Shown: in pieces, positions 17,401 through 25,036 of the stretch
Position numbering within the stretch: position 1 is the stretch's first letter
How the letters are laid out: the number at the start of each line of letters is the position of its first letter
Assembly (NCBI RefSeq): GCF_001718415.1
Contig: NZ_CP013377.1
Span: 1,054,001 to 1,118,000 of the forward strand
DNA from: Burkholderia pseudomultivorans
Lineage (GTDB): Bacteria; Pseudomonadota; Gammaproteobacteria; Burkholderiales; Burkholderiaceae
Length of the DNA stretch: 64,000 nt
Direction of reading: 5' to 3'
Notes under the pieces: generated by a model
Databases searched by the model: none
The model's input: the letters and a program-made list of their open reading frames with translations, nothing else
What the model was told of the DNA's origin: nothing
Made by a program: the position numbers and the translations under genes

Positions 17401-18576
17401 AAGGCGGCCGACCAACTGAATCAGAAAGCCGACAAGGCGCTCGGCATTCGGGCCTCGGAGCGTGTCGAGCGGGAACTCGTCGACAATCGTTTCGCGGCGT
17501 TGCGCGAGGTCGTGACGGGAAACGTCGATGCACTGCCTGACGCGCACTCGGCCGGCACCCAGGCGGACAAGACGGGACTCGACGGCGTCGCCAACCTGCT
17601 GAACGACTATTACACGGCGCTGACCGTCGCCGATAACGCGCTGTCGAACAACAGCATGCCGCCGGCGAGCGACACGGCCGCGAAGCTGAAGATGGCCGCC
17701 GACACGATGCCTGCGCCGTTCCGCGCGATATTGCTCAAGCTCGCGGCCGACGGGTCGCGTGAGGTCAACCATGGGATCGGTCAACTGTTGTCGCGCCAGA
17801 TGCAGGCGGTAGTCGGCGACACCTGTCGGTTGACGATCGAAGGAAACTATCCGTTCGCTCCCGACAGCAAGCGCGACGTCGGTATCGACGACTTCACGCG
17901 CGTGTTCGCACAGGGCGGCGTGATCGACGATTTCTTCGTGAAGACGCTGGCGCTGTTTGTCGATACGTCCGCGAAGCCCTGGCGCTATCGAACGCTGCCG
18001 GGCGCGACGGAGCCCGTGCAGGGGCCGGATCTCGAACCGTTCGAGCATGCGAAGGCGATTCGCGACATCTTCTTCAACGATCCGGGCCACAAGCAGATGA
18101 CGTGGAAGGCCGATATTCGGGTCCCGGAGCTCGCGCCGACGATCATGAGCCTGTCGCTCGACATCGACGGGCAGACGACGCTTTACCAGCACGGTCCGGT
18201 TGCGCCCTTCACGATTGCGTGGCCGGGGCCGCGCGGCGGCGCGCACGCCGAGATCACGGCCAGCCCGCGCATCCGGCCGGACACGTCGACGATTTCAACC
18301 AATGGGCCTTGGGCGTTGATGAGGCTGCTTCAGAAAGGCAAGGTGATCGGAACGGCCACGCCGGGCCGCACGCGCGTCGCGTTCGGTTTCGACGGTCGCG
18401 AAGCGGTGCTCGACATCGCAAGCGCTGGCAGTGTCGCGAATCCGTTGACGAGCGACGTGTTGAAGACGTTCCGGTGCCCGACCTCGATGGCGATGTTCAG
18501 TTTGCCGGACAGCGGTCCGCCGCCCGGTTTGCCACAGGGCATGTTGCCGATAAACGCGGGAAGCGTTTCCCGTTGA
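14488..18576 (+). CDS. tssM: T6SS inner-membrane ATPase-like protein TssM (IcmF)
   Basis: TssM spans the inner membrane and periplasm and contacts TssJ and TssL. The 1362-residue product has two or three N-terminal membrane segments (about 12-32, 48-68, 70-90 and 108-126), a cytoplasmic NTPase domain with a Walker A motif GSQGSGKTSIL at about 193-203, another membrane segment at about 586-605, and a long periplasmic part ending in the TssM C-terminal beta domain (FTIAWPGPRGG, then ARVAFGFDGR-like region). An Ala/Asp/Lys-rich insert follows the Walker A region at about 255-330. The family is usually 1100-1300 residues. Confidence 0.95.
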   Translation: MKKFPFLPFLASRQFLAFLALIVVALVIWFVGPFFTFGGLKPFADAGMRALLIALLLAGVLLWLVGWSISIVLAALLCLLIWYAGPLLALGRTAPLESASARLGAIAVVAAVFVVVGMFRIWQKMREDAAFMKKMLRLDRKKADPLAASRLEKVEGGVTSALARLKSMRTGARGLGKLFQGKRYLYELPWYITLGSQGSGKTSILMNGGLAFHVAEQMQRAAAKPTADAAAVDWWLTNDAVLIDTTGYYTRHGMSTAEAADTRVAEQDKPAADVADKDAANAQASPERSADGTQQGAPAKSEVTAGSKSSVDVVPRAADRRELPQQIDRAEWFGFLGLLRRHRPRAPINGALLTVDLATLASADEQARVAEAAALRARLAELREELGVRFPVYLTITKMDRLAGFAEYFGTLTSEGRAQVWGFTLPYGKETVAKEGLRARCHHELAQLAQRLTGSIDTHLQDEYDLNKRRKLAALPEAFSALLEPLLDLIDRVFLDSRYDNTQLHSTLRGVYFTSARQHGSEIVAERHTVVQRLLSTEKPAAVAPSRAEGNQGFFLHDLLTRVVFPEAHLVAPNLRWEYRYRLLRLIGHTLALLLFVWLAIGLRVSYGNNSDYLDAMGRKAQALAARVTALYKTPELQAVPDTLTEARNLPTFPGLDLSDPDSAWRYGLYVPTDIAAESRRTYDALEDSLLLPHIVHRLEDVMSGAIASRDSKAAYDALRVYLMLYDKAKFNAGDVKAWVLDDWAKTDSAAAFGGRASMIEHVQQLFSGERVVQSSLIRNDALVRQTRAFLDGSNATDRLYQRAKAAMLTEAPDEFTLLRAVGPQAGTVFTRASDAPLSRGVSGLFTFDGYRNMFDKRLREFVQLARDDDAWVMGRSYLGEAQKKTAEMINGADDALTDAVRREYLMEYAQQWTAFLDDIRTVSGTSLAFNLKVLRSFAAPDSPLARLARAAVRETTLTQQPVASNGSLLQKAADQLNQKADKALGIRASERVERELVDNRFAALREVVTGNVDALPDAHSAGTQADKTGLDGVANLLNDYYTALTVADNALSNNSMPPASDTAAKLKMAADTMPAPFRAILLKLAADGSREVNHGIGQLLSRQMQAVVGDTCRLTIEGNYPFAPDSKRDVGIDDFTRVFAQGGVIDDFFVKTLALFVDTSAKPWRYRTLPGATEPVQGPDLEPFEHAKAIRDIFFNDPGHKQMTWKADIRVPELAPTIMSLSLDIDGQTTLYQHGPVAPFTIAWPGPRGGAHAEITASPRIRPDTSTISTNGPWALMRLLQKGKVIGTATPGRTRVAFGFDGREAVLDIASAGSVANPLTSDVLKTFRCPTSMAMFSLPDSGPPPGLPQGMLPINAGSVSR

Positions 18577-18595
18577 ATCGGAAGGGGCGATCAAG

Positions 18596-19813
18596 ATGAG
18601 TCTGTTAACAGCCGATCTGCAAAGCCACGGCGGGAGCCTGGCGTCGCTGTCCGTCGCGACGAGGCTCAAGCGGGCGGAGCAGTCGATCAACCCGCTGCTC
18701 GAAGCCGCGCGCGTCTTGCTGGGTGCGTTGGCAGATACGCCCGACATTCTCGATGCCGATTCGGTAGGCCGGCGGCGACGGTGGCTGGAGCAGGAACTCC
18801 GGCTGTTTACGCGCCTCGGCGCTGAACTCGACCTCCGGCCGGACCATGTCCGGAGCGCAACCTATTGCCTGTGTTCGGCGCTCGATGAGTCTGCGATGCA
18901 GACGCGCTGGGGAAAAGGAGAGACCACCGGTGTCGAATGGGAGGTCGACGGGCTGGCTGCCGCGATGGGTCACGATCGTCAGGGCGGCGACCGTGTTTTC
19001 CGGCTGATCGACGAGGCATTGTGCAGCCCGCGCGAGAACCTCGATCTGATCGAGTTGTACCAGAACGTCCTCGATCTCGGGTTTCGCGGGCGTTACCGAT
19101 TCGAGCGCGACGGACAGAAGCGCTTGAAGCGCGTTCGCGAGCGCGTGCACGACGTGGTCGTGACGGGCGGGGTGGGCGTGAATTTCGCAAGGGAGCCGAT
19201 CCGACAAACGCGACGGACGGTCGACCCGTGGGTGCGTCCGTTGGCGATGCGTCGTTCGTCGCGCATCGGGGTTGTTGTCGGCATAACCGGGGCGTTGCTG
19301 CTAGGCGCGGCGGGATATGCCTCGGTGGACTATTGGCTCGTATCGAGACAGGCGCAACGCATGTCGCCGTTCGACTCGCTGGCTCGGGATCTGGAACAGC
19401 GGCTGCGTGACGAGGTCGCAGCAGGGAATGTCGAACTGATCCGGGATCCCGGACGCCATGCCTTGACGCTTCGCTTTGTCGGCATGTTCGTACCGGGCGC
19501 GGTGACTGTGGCCCCGTGGGGGGCTTCCGTCGTGGCGTCGGCCGGACGGGAAATTGCGTCGATCGCTGAAGGTACGGTCGTCCGGGTAGTCGGATACGCG
19601 GACAGCGCGCCCGCCGGGTCCGCGCGTCAGGTTTCCAACCAGGCACTTTCCGAAGCACGTGCCGAAAATGTCGCCCGGATTCTTGTCGCGGCCGGCATAC
19701 CGGCACATGGCCTCCGCGTGGAAGGGCGTGGGGATGCCGACGCGTTGGCGGACAACGGTACCGAGTCGGGAAGGGCGAGGAATCGGCGCGTCGAAGTCAT
19801 CGTCGCGGAATAA
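18596..19813 (+). CDS. second TssL-like protein with OmpA-like domain
   Basis: The 405-residue protein repeats the architecture of the tssL at 13164: a DotU domain (INPLLEAARVLLGALADTPD, YCLCSALDESAMQTRWG), one membrane span at about 220-245 and a C-terminal OmpA-like domain (GYADSAPAGS, NRRVEVIV) from about 285. Sequence divergence from the first copy is substantial, so this is an old duplication, not a recent one. It lies 19 bases after tssM and is the last gene of the T6SS run. It may form mixed membrane complexes, replace TssL, or serve as a cell-wall anchor; none can be told from sequence. Confidence 0.88.
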   Translation: MSLLTADLQSHGGSLASLSVATRLKRAEQSINPLLEAARVLLGALADTPDILDADSVGRRRRWLEQELRLFTRLGAELDLRPDHVRSATYCLCSALDESAMQTRWGKGETTGVEWEVDGLAAAMGHDRQGGDRVFRLIDEALCSPRENLDLIELYQNVLDLGFRGRYRFERDGQKRLKRVRERVHDVVVTGGVGVNFAREPIRQTRRTVDPWVRPLAMRRSSRIGVVVGITGALLLGAAGYASVDYWLVSRQAQRMSPFDSLARDLEQRLRDEVAAGNVELIRDPGRHALTLRFVGMFVPGAVTVAPWGASVVASAGREIASIAEGTVVRVVGYADSAPAGSARQVSNQALSEARAENVARILVAAGIPAHGLRVEGRGDADALADNGTESGRARNRRVEVIVAE

Positions 19814-20104
19814 CGCGGGAAATGTCGCGCTGGCGGTTATCCGCGGTCGATCCCGTATCGCATGCTATTGATTGTCGTCGTCGATACACTCGTCGACACG
19901 AGTCGGCAGGATATGAACGTTATGGGCCACTCGATCGCGGGCGCGGTGACCGCGAATGCGAGATGATGCGGGAAGCCGAAGCCAAAGCAGCGCCGTTGGT
20001 TGCCAAGCCGACGCGTGCTGGGAGGAACTGGTCCATCGCGCGGATCGCGTCACGGCCGCCGAGCACGGGCAATCAGGCAATCAGACCTTCAAGGCTTCAC
20101 GCCT

Positions 20105-20503
20105 TCACGCCGCTTCCGCGGCGCGCGCCGCGTCGAGGCACGTCGCCAGCACCATCGCAGCCGCATTCCCCGGCGTCGACCCGAGCAGTTGCGGTGCATA
20201 GACGCTATCGCCAATCTCGATCGGCTGCCCCGACAGCGCGCAGACCCCACGCCGCCGCGTCGTAAACAACCGCCACTTCTGATACCCGTAATGCCCGGTA
20301 CACGCATCTCGCCACGAAATCATCGCGGTGTCCGGCGTTGGTCGCTCGAGCACGCTGATCGTCGGCCGGCTCGCCGGATCCCAAGGCGGCAGCCGGTCGC
20401 GCGTGATGGTGCGTCGCCGCGGCGCCTGCCAGGACGCGGGTGGCATGTCGAAGCTGCCGATCTCGGCGACGGTTCTGATCCAGGATGCTGCACTGTCGTC
20501 CAT
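20105..20503 (-). CDS. DUF3331 domain protein
   Basis: A 132-residue protein resembling DUF3331, a family I know almost only from Burkholderia and relatives. Typical stretches are SWRDACTGHYGYQKWR and GVCALSGQPIEIGDSVYAP, with the paired CALSG and GD elements that look like a small treble-clef-like or zinc-like fold, although only one Cys is obvious in each part. ATG 20503 follows GAGGGA; the in-frame GTG at 20524 is less likely. Function unknown. It stands alone, read away from ndh's 3' end and toward the T6SS end. The upstream stretch 19814-20104 shows no recognisable gene. Confidence 0.78.
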   Translation of the reverse strand: MDDSAASWIRTVAEIGSFDMPPASWQAPRRRTITRDRLPPWDPASRPTISVLERPTPDTAMISWRDACTGHYGYQKWRLFTTRRRGVCALSGQPIEIGDSVYAPQLLGSTPGNAAAMVLATCLDAARAAEAA

Positions 20504-20548
20504 GTCTGTTTTCCCTCGAAACACTACGCGATGTCGCGGCGCGCGGCA

Positions 20549-21841
20549 TCAGGACAGGCGGATGCGCGGCTGCACGCAGCCGTTGATGCGTTCGGCGATC
20601 CACAGCATCGTGGCCTTGCGGAACCCGTGCAGCGCCTGCTGATGCCGCCGGTACAGCATCAGATGACTGAGCTGCGCAAACCGGCCGCGAATGAAGCCGC
20701 CGCGAAAGAACCCGAACTGCCCGAGCGTGCCGAACGCGTCGTAGTCGCTCAGCGATACGAGCGCACCGAAGTCGTGGAACGCGAACGCGGGCATCGGCTT
20801 GCCGTCGAGCCACGCCGGCAGGTGCTTTGCCAGGTGTTCGGCCTGCTGCGTCGCGACCTGCGCGGTCGGCGGCAGCGGCCGCTCCTGGCCGTCGGGCAGC
20901 AGGCTCGCGCAATCGCCGATCGCGAAGATGTGCTCGTCCGCCGTTGTCTGCAGCGTGGGGCCGACGACGATCTGGTTCGCGCGATTCGTGTCGAGGCCGC
21001 CGAGCGCCTGCATGAACTCGGGCGCTTTCACGCCGGCCGCCCACACCATCAGGTCCGCTTCGGCGAACGAATCGTCGCCGTAGTGGAAGCCGTTCGGGGC
21101 GGCCGACGTCACGCGCGTCGACGTCAGCACCCGAAAGCCGATCCGTTCGAGCTGTTGCTGCGCCGACGCGGAAATCTTCGGCGGAAACGCGGCGAGGATG
21201 CGCGGCCCGCTTTCGAGCAGCGTGAGCTGCAGCCGCTCGCGCACCGTTGCATCGCCGTACGCCTGCGCGACTTCCAGCAGCCGGCTCAATTCCGCCGCGA
21301 GCTCGACGCCGGTCGCGCCCGCGCCGACGATCGCGACGCGCAGCGCCTCGTCGCGCGCGACGCTGCGAAACACGCGCATCCGCAGCGCCTCGTTGAAGGC
21401 CTCGGCCTGCGGCTGGCTGTCGATGAAGTAACAGTGCTCGCGCACGCCCGGCACGCCGAAATCGTTGGCCTGGCTGCCGAGCGCGAGGATCAGCACGTCG
21501 TACTCGAGTTCACGCGCTTCGAGCACCAGCGCGCCGTCCTGCGAGCGGATCTCGCCGAGCCGCACGCGCCGGCGTGCGCGATCGAGCCCTTGAAGCTCGC
21601 CCGGCTGGTACGTGTAACCGTGCTCGCACGCATGCGCGACGAAGATCACCTGCTGTTGCTGCACGTCGCGCGTGCCGGCCGCGATCGTGTGCAGCATCGG
21701 CTTCCACACGTGGGTCGGGCTGCGGTCGACGACGGTGACCTGCGCGCGGCCGGACTTGCCGAGCCGTTCGCCCAGGCGGGTCGCGAGCTGCAATCCTGCG
21801 ATCCCGCCGCCGACGATGACGATGCGAGTAGGGGTTGTCAT
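20549..21841 (-). CDS. ndh: type II NADH:quinone oxidoreductase (NDH-2)
   Basis: A 430-residue single-subunit NADH dehydrogenase that passes electrons to quinone at the cytoplasmic face without pumping protons. It has an N-terminal FAD-binding Rossmann motif (RIVIVGGGIAGLQLATRL, residues 6-23), a second NAD-binding motif (VAIVGAGATGVELAAEL) around 165-181, and the conserved WAAGVKAPEF and FAIGDCASL elements. The C-terminal segment, rich in Arg and aromatic residues, is the usual membrane-anchoring part. It is divergent from a TetR regulator, with a 14-bp palindrome just upstream of its start, suggesting direct control by that regulator. Confidence 0.92.
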   Translation of the reverse strand: MTTPTRIVIVGGGIAGLQLATRLGERLGKSGRAQVTVVDRSPTHVWKPMLHTIAAGTRDVQQQQVIFVAHACEHGYTYQPGELQGLDRARRRVRLGEIRSQDGALVLEARELEYDVLILALGSQANDFGVPGVREHCYFIDSQPQAEAFNEALRMRVFRSVARDEALRVAIVGAGATGVELAAELSRLLEVAQAYGDATVRERLQLTLLESGPRILAAFPPKISASAQQQLERIGFRVLTSTRVTSAAPNGFHYGDDSFAEADLMVWAAGVKAPEFMQALGGLDTNRANQIVVGPTLQTTADEHIFAIGDCASLLPDGQERPLPPTAQVATQQAEHLAKHLPAWLDGKPMPAFAFHDFGALVSLSDYDAFGTLGQFGFFRGGFIRGRFAQLSHLMLYRRHQQALHGFRKATMLWIAERINGCVQPRIRLS

Positions 21842-21848
21842 GTATAAA

Positions 21849-21862
21849 TCATCACGTGATGA
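21849..21862. promoter_or_regulatory. 14-bp palindrome between ndh and tetR, probable TetR operator
   Basis: A perfect palindrome TCATCACGTGATGA lies 8 bases before the ndh start codon. It sits just upstream of a good -10 hexamer for the regulator gene (TATGAT, 21869-21874), in the place of the spacer. Both divergent promoters would be covered by a bound dimer. The assignment to the neighbouring TetR protein is inference from position. Confidence 0.6.
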
Positions 21863-21990
21863 ATAAGGTATGATCGTAGCGCTTTCCGGCTCCGGGTGTC
21901 AACGGAGTCGAGCGGGCGCCCGTTTCCTTCGATCGCATGAAACGGGGGCAGAACACTCGCGATCGAACCACTCGACAGGAGCAGCAACAC

Positions 21991-22644
21991 GTGGTTGAAG
22001 TTACTGAGCGTGCGCCAGCGAAGCGGCGTACGCGCGGGCGGCCGTCGGCGGGCGAGACCGTCGGACCCGACGTGATCTTGCGCAGCGCGCGCCGCACCTT
22101 CGCGAAGCGCGGCTACGATGCGACGAGCGTGCGCGAAGTCGCGCGCGAACTGGGCGTCGACGCGGCGCTGATCGCCCATCATTTCGGCTCGAAGGAAACG
22201 CTCTGGCTGGCCGTCGTCGAGCAGATCGTCGAACTGGCGGAACCGATGTTCGATGCGTTGCGCGGGTTGCGCACGTCGTCGCTGCCGCATCGCGAGCGCG
22301 TGCGGCGTGCGATCGAGCTGTGCGTCGATCACGAGTTCGACGAGCCCGACATGGGCATGTTCTTTTCCACGGCGGCGACCGAGGAGGGCGCGCGGCTCGA
22401 CCGGCTGCAGGAGCGGCTGGTGCGCCCGTATCACGACGCGATGGTGCCGTTGCTCGACGAGGCGATGCAGGCCGGCGCGATCCGCCGGACCGATCCGAAC
22501 GTGCTGTTCTTCATGATTGCAAGCGCGATCGGCATGACCGTGTCGTACAGCCACATGATGCTGGAGTACACGTCGCTGCCGACGCGACAGGCCGATTTCA
22601 AACGGACCGTGCTCGACGTCGCGCTCAACCAGCTCGGCGATTGA
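21991..22644 (+). CDS. TetR/AcrR family regulator divergent from ndh
   Basis: A TetR-family repressor of 217 residues from GTG 21991, or 235 from ATG 21937. GTG is preferred because AGGAG lies at 21977-21981, whereas ATG 21937 has no such site. The N-terminal helix-turn-helix is clear: ILRSARRTFAKRGYDATSVR then ELGVDAALIAHHFGSKETLW. The C-terminal ligand domain has a hydrophobic segment (NVLFFMIASAIGMTVSYSHM). An Arg/Lys-rich leader precedes the DNA-binding domain. Gene order suggests it controls itself and ndh; the ligand is unknown. Confidence 0.88.
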   Translation: MVEVTERAPAKRRTRGRPSAGETVGPDVILRSARRTFAKRGYDATSVREVARELGVDAALIAHHFGSKETLWLAVVEQIVELAEPMFDALRGLRTSSLPHRERVRRAIELCVDHEFDEPDMGMFFSTAATEEGARLDRLQERLVRPYHDAMVPLLDEAMQAGAIRRTDPNVLFFMIASAIGMTVSYSHMMLEYTSLPTRQADFKRTVLDVALNQLGD

Positions 22645-22668
22645 GCGTCACGCGCGCCACGCGCGCGC

Positions 22669-23580
22669 TCACGTCGCCGCGTTGAGCCCCAGTTCGCGCA
22701 CCGCGAGCCGCGCGGTGTCGCGCAGTGCATCGACGAGCGGTGACGGCGTGCGATAGGCGAGCGCCAGTTCGTACGCGAGCGGGCACCCGGCACCCTTCAA
22801 TTCGCAGAACGTAATGCCCCGCGGCTGCATCGGCACGAACAGGCGCGGCATCAGCGCGACGCCGATGCCGCCCGCGACGAGCCCGGCCGTCGTCTGCATC
22901 TGACGCGGCTGCTGCACGACGCGCGGCGTGAAGCCGGCCTGCGCGCACGCGGTGACGATCCGCGCGTGCATGCCGGGGCCGTGATGCGCGGCAAACAGCA
23001 CCCACGGTTCGTCCGCCAGTTCCGCGAGCGCGATGCGCCGGCGGCGCGCCAGCCGGTGCCGGTCGGGCAGCGCGGCAACCATGCGGTCGCGCAGCAGCGG
23101 CTCGATGCGCACGTCGCGGGCATCCGCCACCGGCAGCACGACGAGGCCGACATCGGTGCGGTCCTGTCGCAGCGCCAGCACCTGCTCGGCGGTCGTGCCT
23201 TCCTCGAGCTGGAAATCGACGTGCGGATGTCGCTCCTGGAACGCGCGCAGGACCAGCGGCAGCAGGGCGTTGACCGTGCTGTCGACGAACCGCAGCCGCA
23301 GCGTGCCGCCGAGACCCGCGCCCGCGCGGCGGGCCGCGATCATCGCGCGCTCGGCCTGCTCCAGCGCACGCCGCGCTTCGAGCAGGAACGCGTCGCCGGC
23401 CGGCGTGAGCGTCGTGCCGCGGTTGTCCCGGGCGAAGAGCATGACGCCCAGCTCGTCCTCGAGCTTGCGGATCGCCGCGCTGAGCGGCGGCTGCGCCATG
23501 TGCAGGCGCTCGGCGGCGCGCCGGAAGCTCAGCGTCTCGGCGACGGCGATGAATTGCCGGAACCGGCGCAGATCGATCAT
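22669..23580 (-). CDS. LysR-type transcriptional regulator
   Basis: A 303-residue LysR regulator with the N-terminal winged helix (IDLRRFRQFIAVAETLSFRR, AQPPLSAAIRKLEDELGVML) and a substrate-binding domain (LRLRFVDSTVNALLPLVLRA, LVAGGIGVALMP). It is divergent from the short-chain dehydrogenase at 23689, so that gene is its likely target. Its start abuts an ATAC-N7-GTAT sequence of LysR-box type. The gene is convergent with the TetR gene, with only 24 bases between stops. The inducer cannot be deduced. Confidence 0.9.
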   Translation of the reverse strand: MIDLRRFRQFIAVAETLSFRRAAERLHMAQPPLSAAIRKLEDELGVMLFARDNRGTTLTPAGDAFLLEARRALEQAERAMIAARRAGAGLGGTLRLRFVDSTVNALLPLVLRAFQERHPHVDFQLEEGTTAEQVLALRQDRTDVGLVVLPVADARDVRIEPLLRDRMVAALPDRHRLARRRRIALAELADEPWVLFAAHHGPGMHARIVTACAQAGFTPRVVQQPRQMQTTAGLVAGGIGVALMPRLFVPMQPRGITFCELKGAGCPLAYELALAYRTPSPLVDALRDTARLAVRELGLNAAT

Positions 23581-23583
23581 GCG

Positions 23584-23598
23584 ATACCTTCCATGTAT
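23584..23598. promoter_or_regulatory. LysR-type box ATAC-N7-GTAT
   Basis: The dyad ATAC CTTCCAT GTAT fits the T-N11-A consensus of LysR-regulator binding sites. It begins 3 bases upstream of the LysR start codon and lies in the 108-base space shared with the divergent dehydrogenase. Binding here would fit negative autoregulation. Prediction from motif and position only. Confidence 0.45.
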
Positions 23599-23688
23599 CA
23601 GTTGATCATCGAATTCGTATTTTATCTATCGCACGGCGTCGACCAGACTTCCGGTGTCATTCATTGTCGACATTCGGGAGGGCAGGTC

Positions 23689-24450
23689 ATGACAGGCAAC
23701 GAATCGCAGCGCACGGCGCTGGTGACAGGCGGGTCGAGCGGGATCGGTTTCGCGATCGCGCGGCGCTTGATCGACGACGGTTATCGCGTCGCGATCGTGG
23801 CGCGCGATGCGCAGCGGCTGGCAGCGTCGGTCGCGCAGCTCGGCGACGCGGCGCGCGGGCATGCGGCGGACCTGAGCGTGCGGCGCGAAGCGGAGGCGGC
23901 CGTCGCCGCGATCGTCGCGCGCTGGGCGCGCATCGACGTGCTGGTCAACAACGCGGGGCTGACGCGCCGTGTCGGCGCCGATACGTCGGCCGACGACGCC
24001 GAGGCCGCATGGGATGCGGTGATCGACGCGAACCTGAAGAGCGCGTTCGTCACGACGCTGGCCGTGCTGCCGCATCTGGCCACGCACGATGCGCGCATCG
24101 TCAACGTCGGCTCGATTGCCGCGCGCGCGGGCAGCCTGCTGCCGGGCGGCCTCGCATATGCGGCGGCGAAGGCCGGCGTCGAGGGGTTCACCGTCGCGCT
24201 CGCGCGCGAACTGGGGCCGCGCGGCGTCACGGTCAATACGGTCGCGCCAGGCTATATCGCGGATACGCGCTTTTTCGGCGATGGCGGCGTCGCGTCGGAC
24301 ATCGCGGCGACCATCCGCGAGCAGACGCCGGTCGGCCGGGCCGGGCATCCTGCCGATATCGCGGATGCGGTCGCCTGGCTCGCGAGCCCGCGCGCCGCGT
24401 TCGTCACGGGCGCGACGATCGCGGTGAACGGCGGCTGGCGGGTCGGGTAA
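23689..24450 (+). CDS. short-chain dehydrogenase/reductase (SDR)
   Basis: A 253-residue classical SDR. The cofactor motif TGGSSGIGFAIARRL sits at about residues 14-28, the NNAG motif (VLVNNAGL) at about 86-92, the catalytic Ser in VGSIAARAG and YAAAK around 155-159, followed by GVTVNTVAPGYI. Length and C-terminal FVTGATIAVNGGW are typical for FabG-like enzymes. The substrate is unknown. ATG 23689 follows GGGAGGGCAGG. A perfect 11-bp inverted repeat (24430-24463) spans the stop codon and may end transcription between this gene and the convergent soxR. Confidence 0.9.
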   Translation: MTGNESQRTALVTGGSSGIGFAIARRLIDDGYRVAIVARDAQRLAASVAQLGDAARGHAADLSVRREAEAAVAAIVARWARIDVLVNNAGLTRRVGADTSADDAEAAWDAVIDANLKSAFVTTLAVLPHLATHDARIVNVGSIAARAGSLLPGGLAYAAAKAGVEGFTVALARELGPRGVTVNTVAPGYIADTRFFGDGGVASDIAATIREQTPVGRAGHPADIADAVAWLASPRAAFVTGATIAVNGGWRVG

Positions 24451-24463
24451 CACGCCAGCCGCC
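24430..24463. terminator. hairpin at the SDR/soxR convergent junction
   Basis: Arms GGCGGCTGGCG (24430-24440) and CGCCAGCCGCC (24453-24463) form a perfect 11-bp stem with a 12-base loop across the SDR stop codon. There is no T-run on either side, so it is a possible bidirectional pause or RNA end-protecting structure, not a standard intrinsic terminator. Confidence 0.35.
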
Positions 24464-24477
24464 ATCGAGAGCACACG

Positions 24478-24957
24478 TCATTCCAGATCGGTGGGCGGCG
24501 GATCGCCAAGCCAGCGCCGCGCGCCGGGCCCGTTGCGGCCCGCGCGGTCCTCGGGGTTGGTCAGCTTGCAGCGTTTCAGCGACAGGCAGCCGCAGCCGAT
24601 GCATTCGTCGAGGTTGATGTAGAGCCGCTGCAGTTCCTCGATCCGGCTTGCGACGCGCTGCTTCCAGCCGCGCGACAGCCGCTGCCAGTCCTTGTTGGTC
24701 GGCGCCGAGTCTTCCGGCAGGCTGACGAGCTGCTCGGCGATCTCGTCGAGCGAATAGCCGATCCGCTGCGCGAACACGATGAACGCGATCAGACGCAGCA
24801 CCGCGCGCGAATAGTGGCGATGGCTCGACCCGTTCCGATGCGACTTGATGAGTCCGCGCGCCTCGTAGAAGCGCAGCGTCGATGCCGGCACGCCGCTGCG
24901 CGCGGCGACTTCACGAATCGACATCAGCGGCCATTGCGGGACTTCCTGGATACCCAT
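24478..24957 (-). CDS. soxR: redox-sensing MerR-family regulator SoxR
   Basis: A 159-residue SoxR. The MerR helix-turn-helix starts at MSIREVAARSGVPASTLRFY, followed by the RLIAFIVFAQRIGYSLDEI helix, and the [2Fe-2S] cluster motif CIGCGCLSLKRC uses Cys119, 122, 124 and 130 (C-x2-C-x-C-x5-C). It senses redox-cycling compounds by cluster oxidation. ATG 24957 has GGAGGG just upstream; the in-frame ATG at 24996 would place the start inside the -35/-10 operator and was rejected. It is divergent from an RND efflux operon, as in non-enteric bacteria where SoxR controls pumps directly instead of SoxS. Confidence 0.94.
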   Translation of the reverse strand: MGIQEVPQWPLMSIREVAARSGVPASTLRFYEARGLIKSHRNGSSHRHYSRAVLRLIAFIVFAQRIGYSLDEIAEQLVSLPEDSAPTNKDWQRLSRGWKQRVASRIEELQRLYINLDECIGCGCLSLKRCKLTNPEDRAGRNGPGARRWLGDPPPTDLE

Positions 24958-24975
24958 GATGCCCTCCGGGAAAGC

Positions 24976-25006
24976 TTGACTTGAAGTTAACTTCAACTTT
25001 TATCCT
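24976..25006 (+). promoter_or_regulatory. SoxR-type promoter of the RND efflux operon
   Basis: A -35 hexamer TTGACT (24976-24981) and a -10 hexamer TATCCT (25001-25006) are separated by 19 bp, the overlong spacer typical of MerR-type activation. A perfect 16-bp dyad TTGAAGTTAACTTCAA (24981-24996) fills the spacer and closely resembles known sox boxes in its central AGTTAACT. The soxR start codon lies 18 bp before the -35, so soxR is probably autoregulated too. Confidence 0.85.
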
Positions 25007-25036
25007 GCGCGGCAGTTTAACTCGTCGCGAGGCATC

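Noticed and set aside
19814..20104. Short frames after the second tssL-like gene.
   Set aside because: Several competing frames on both strands, none with family features or good start sites. I see no gene.
21937..21990. ATG 21937 as the TetR start.
   Set aside because: No ribosome site precedes it, whereas GTG 21991 has AGGAG at nine bases; kept as an alternative only.
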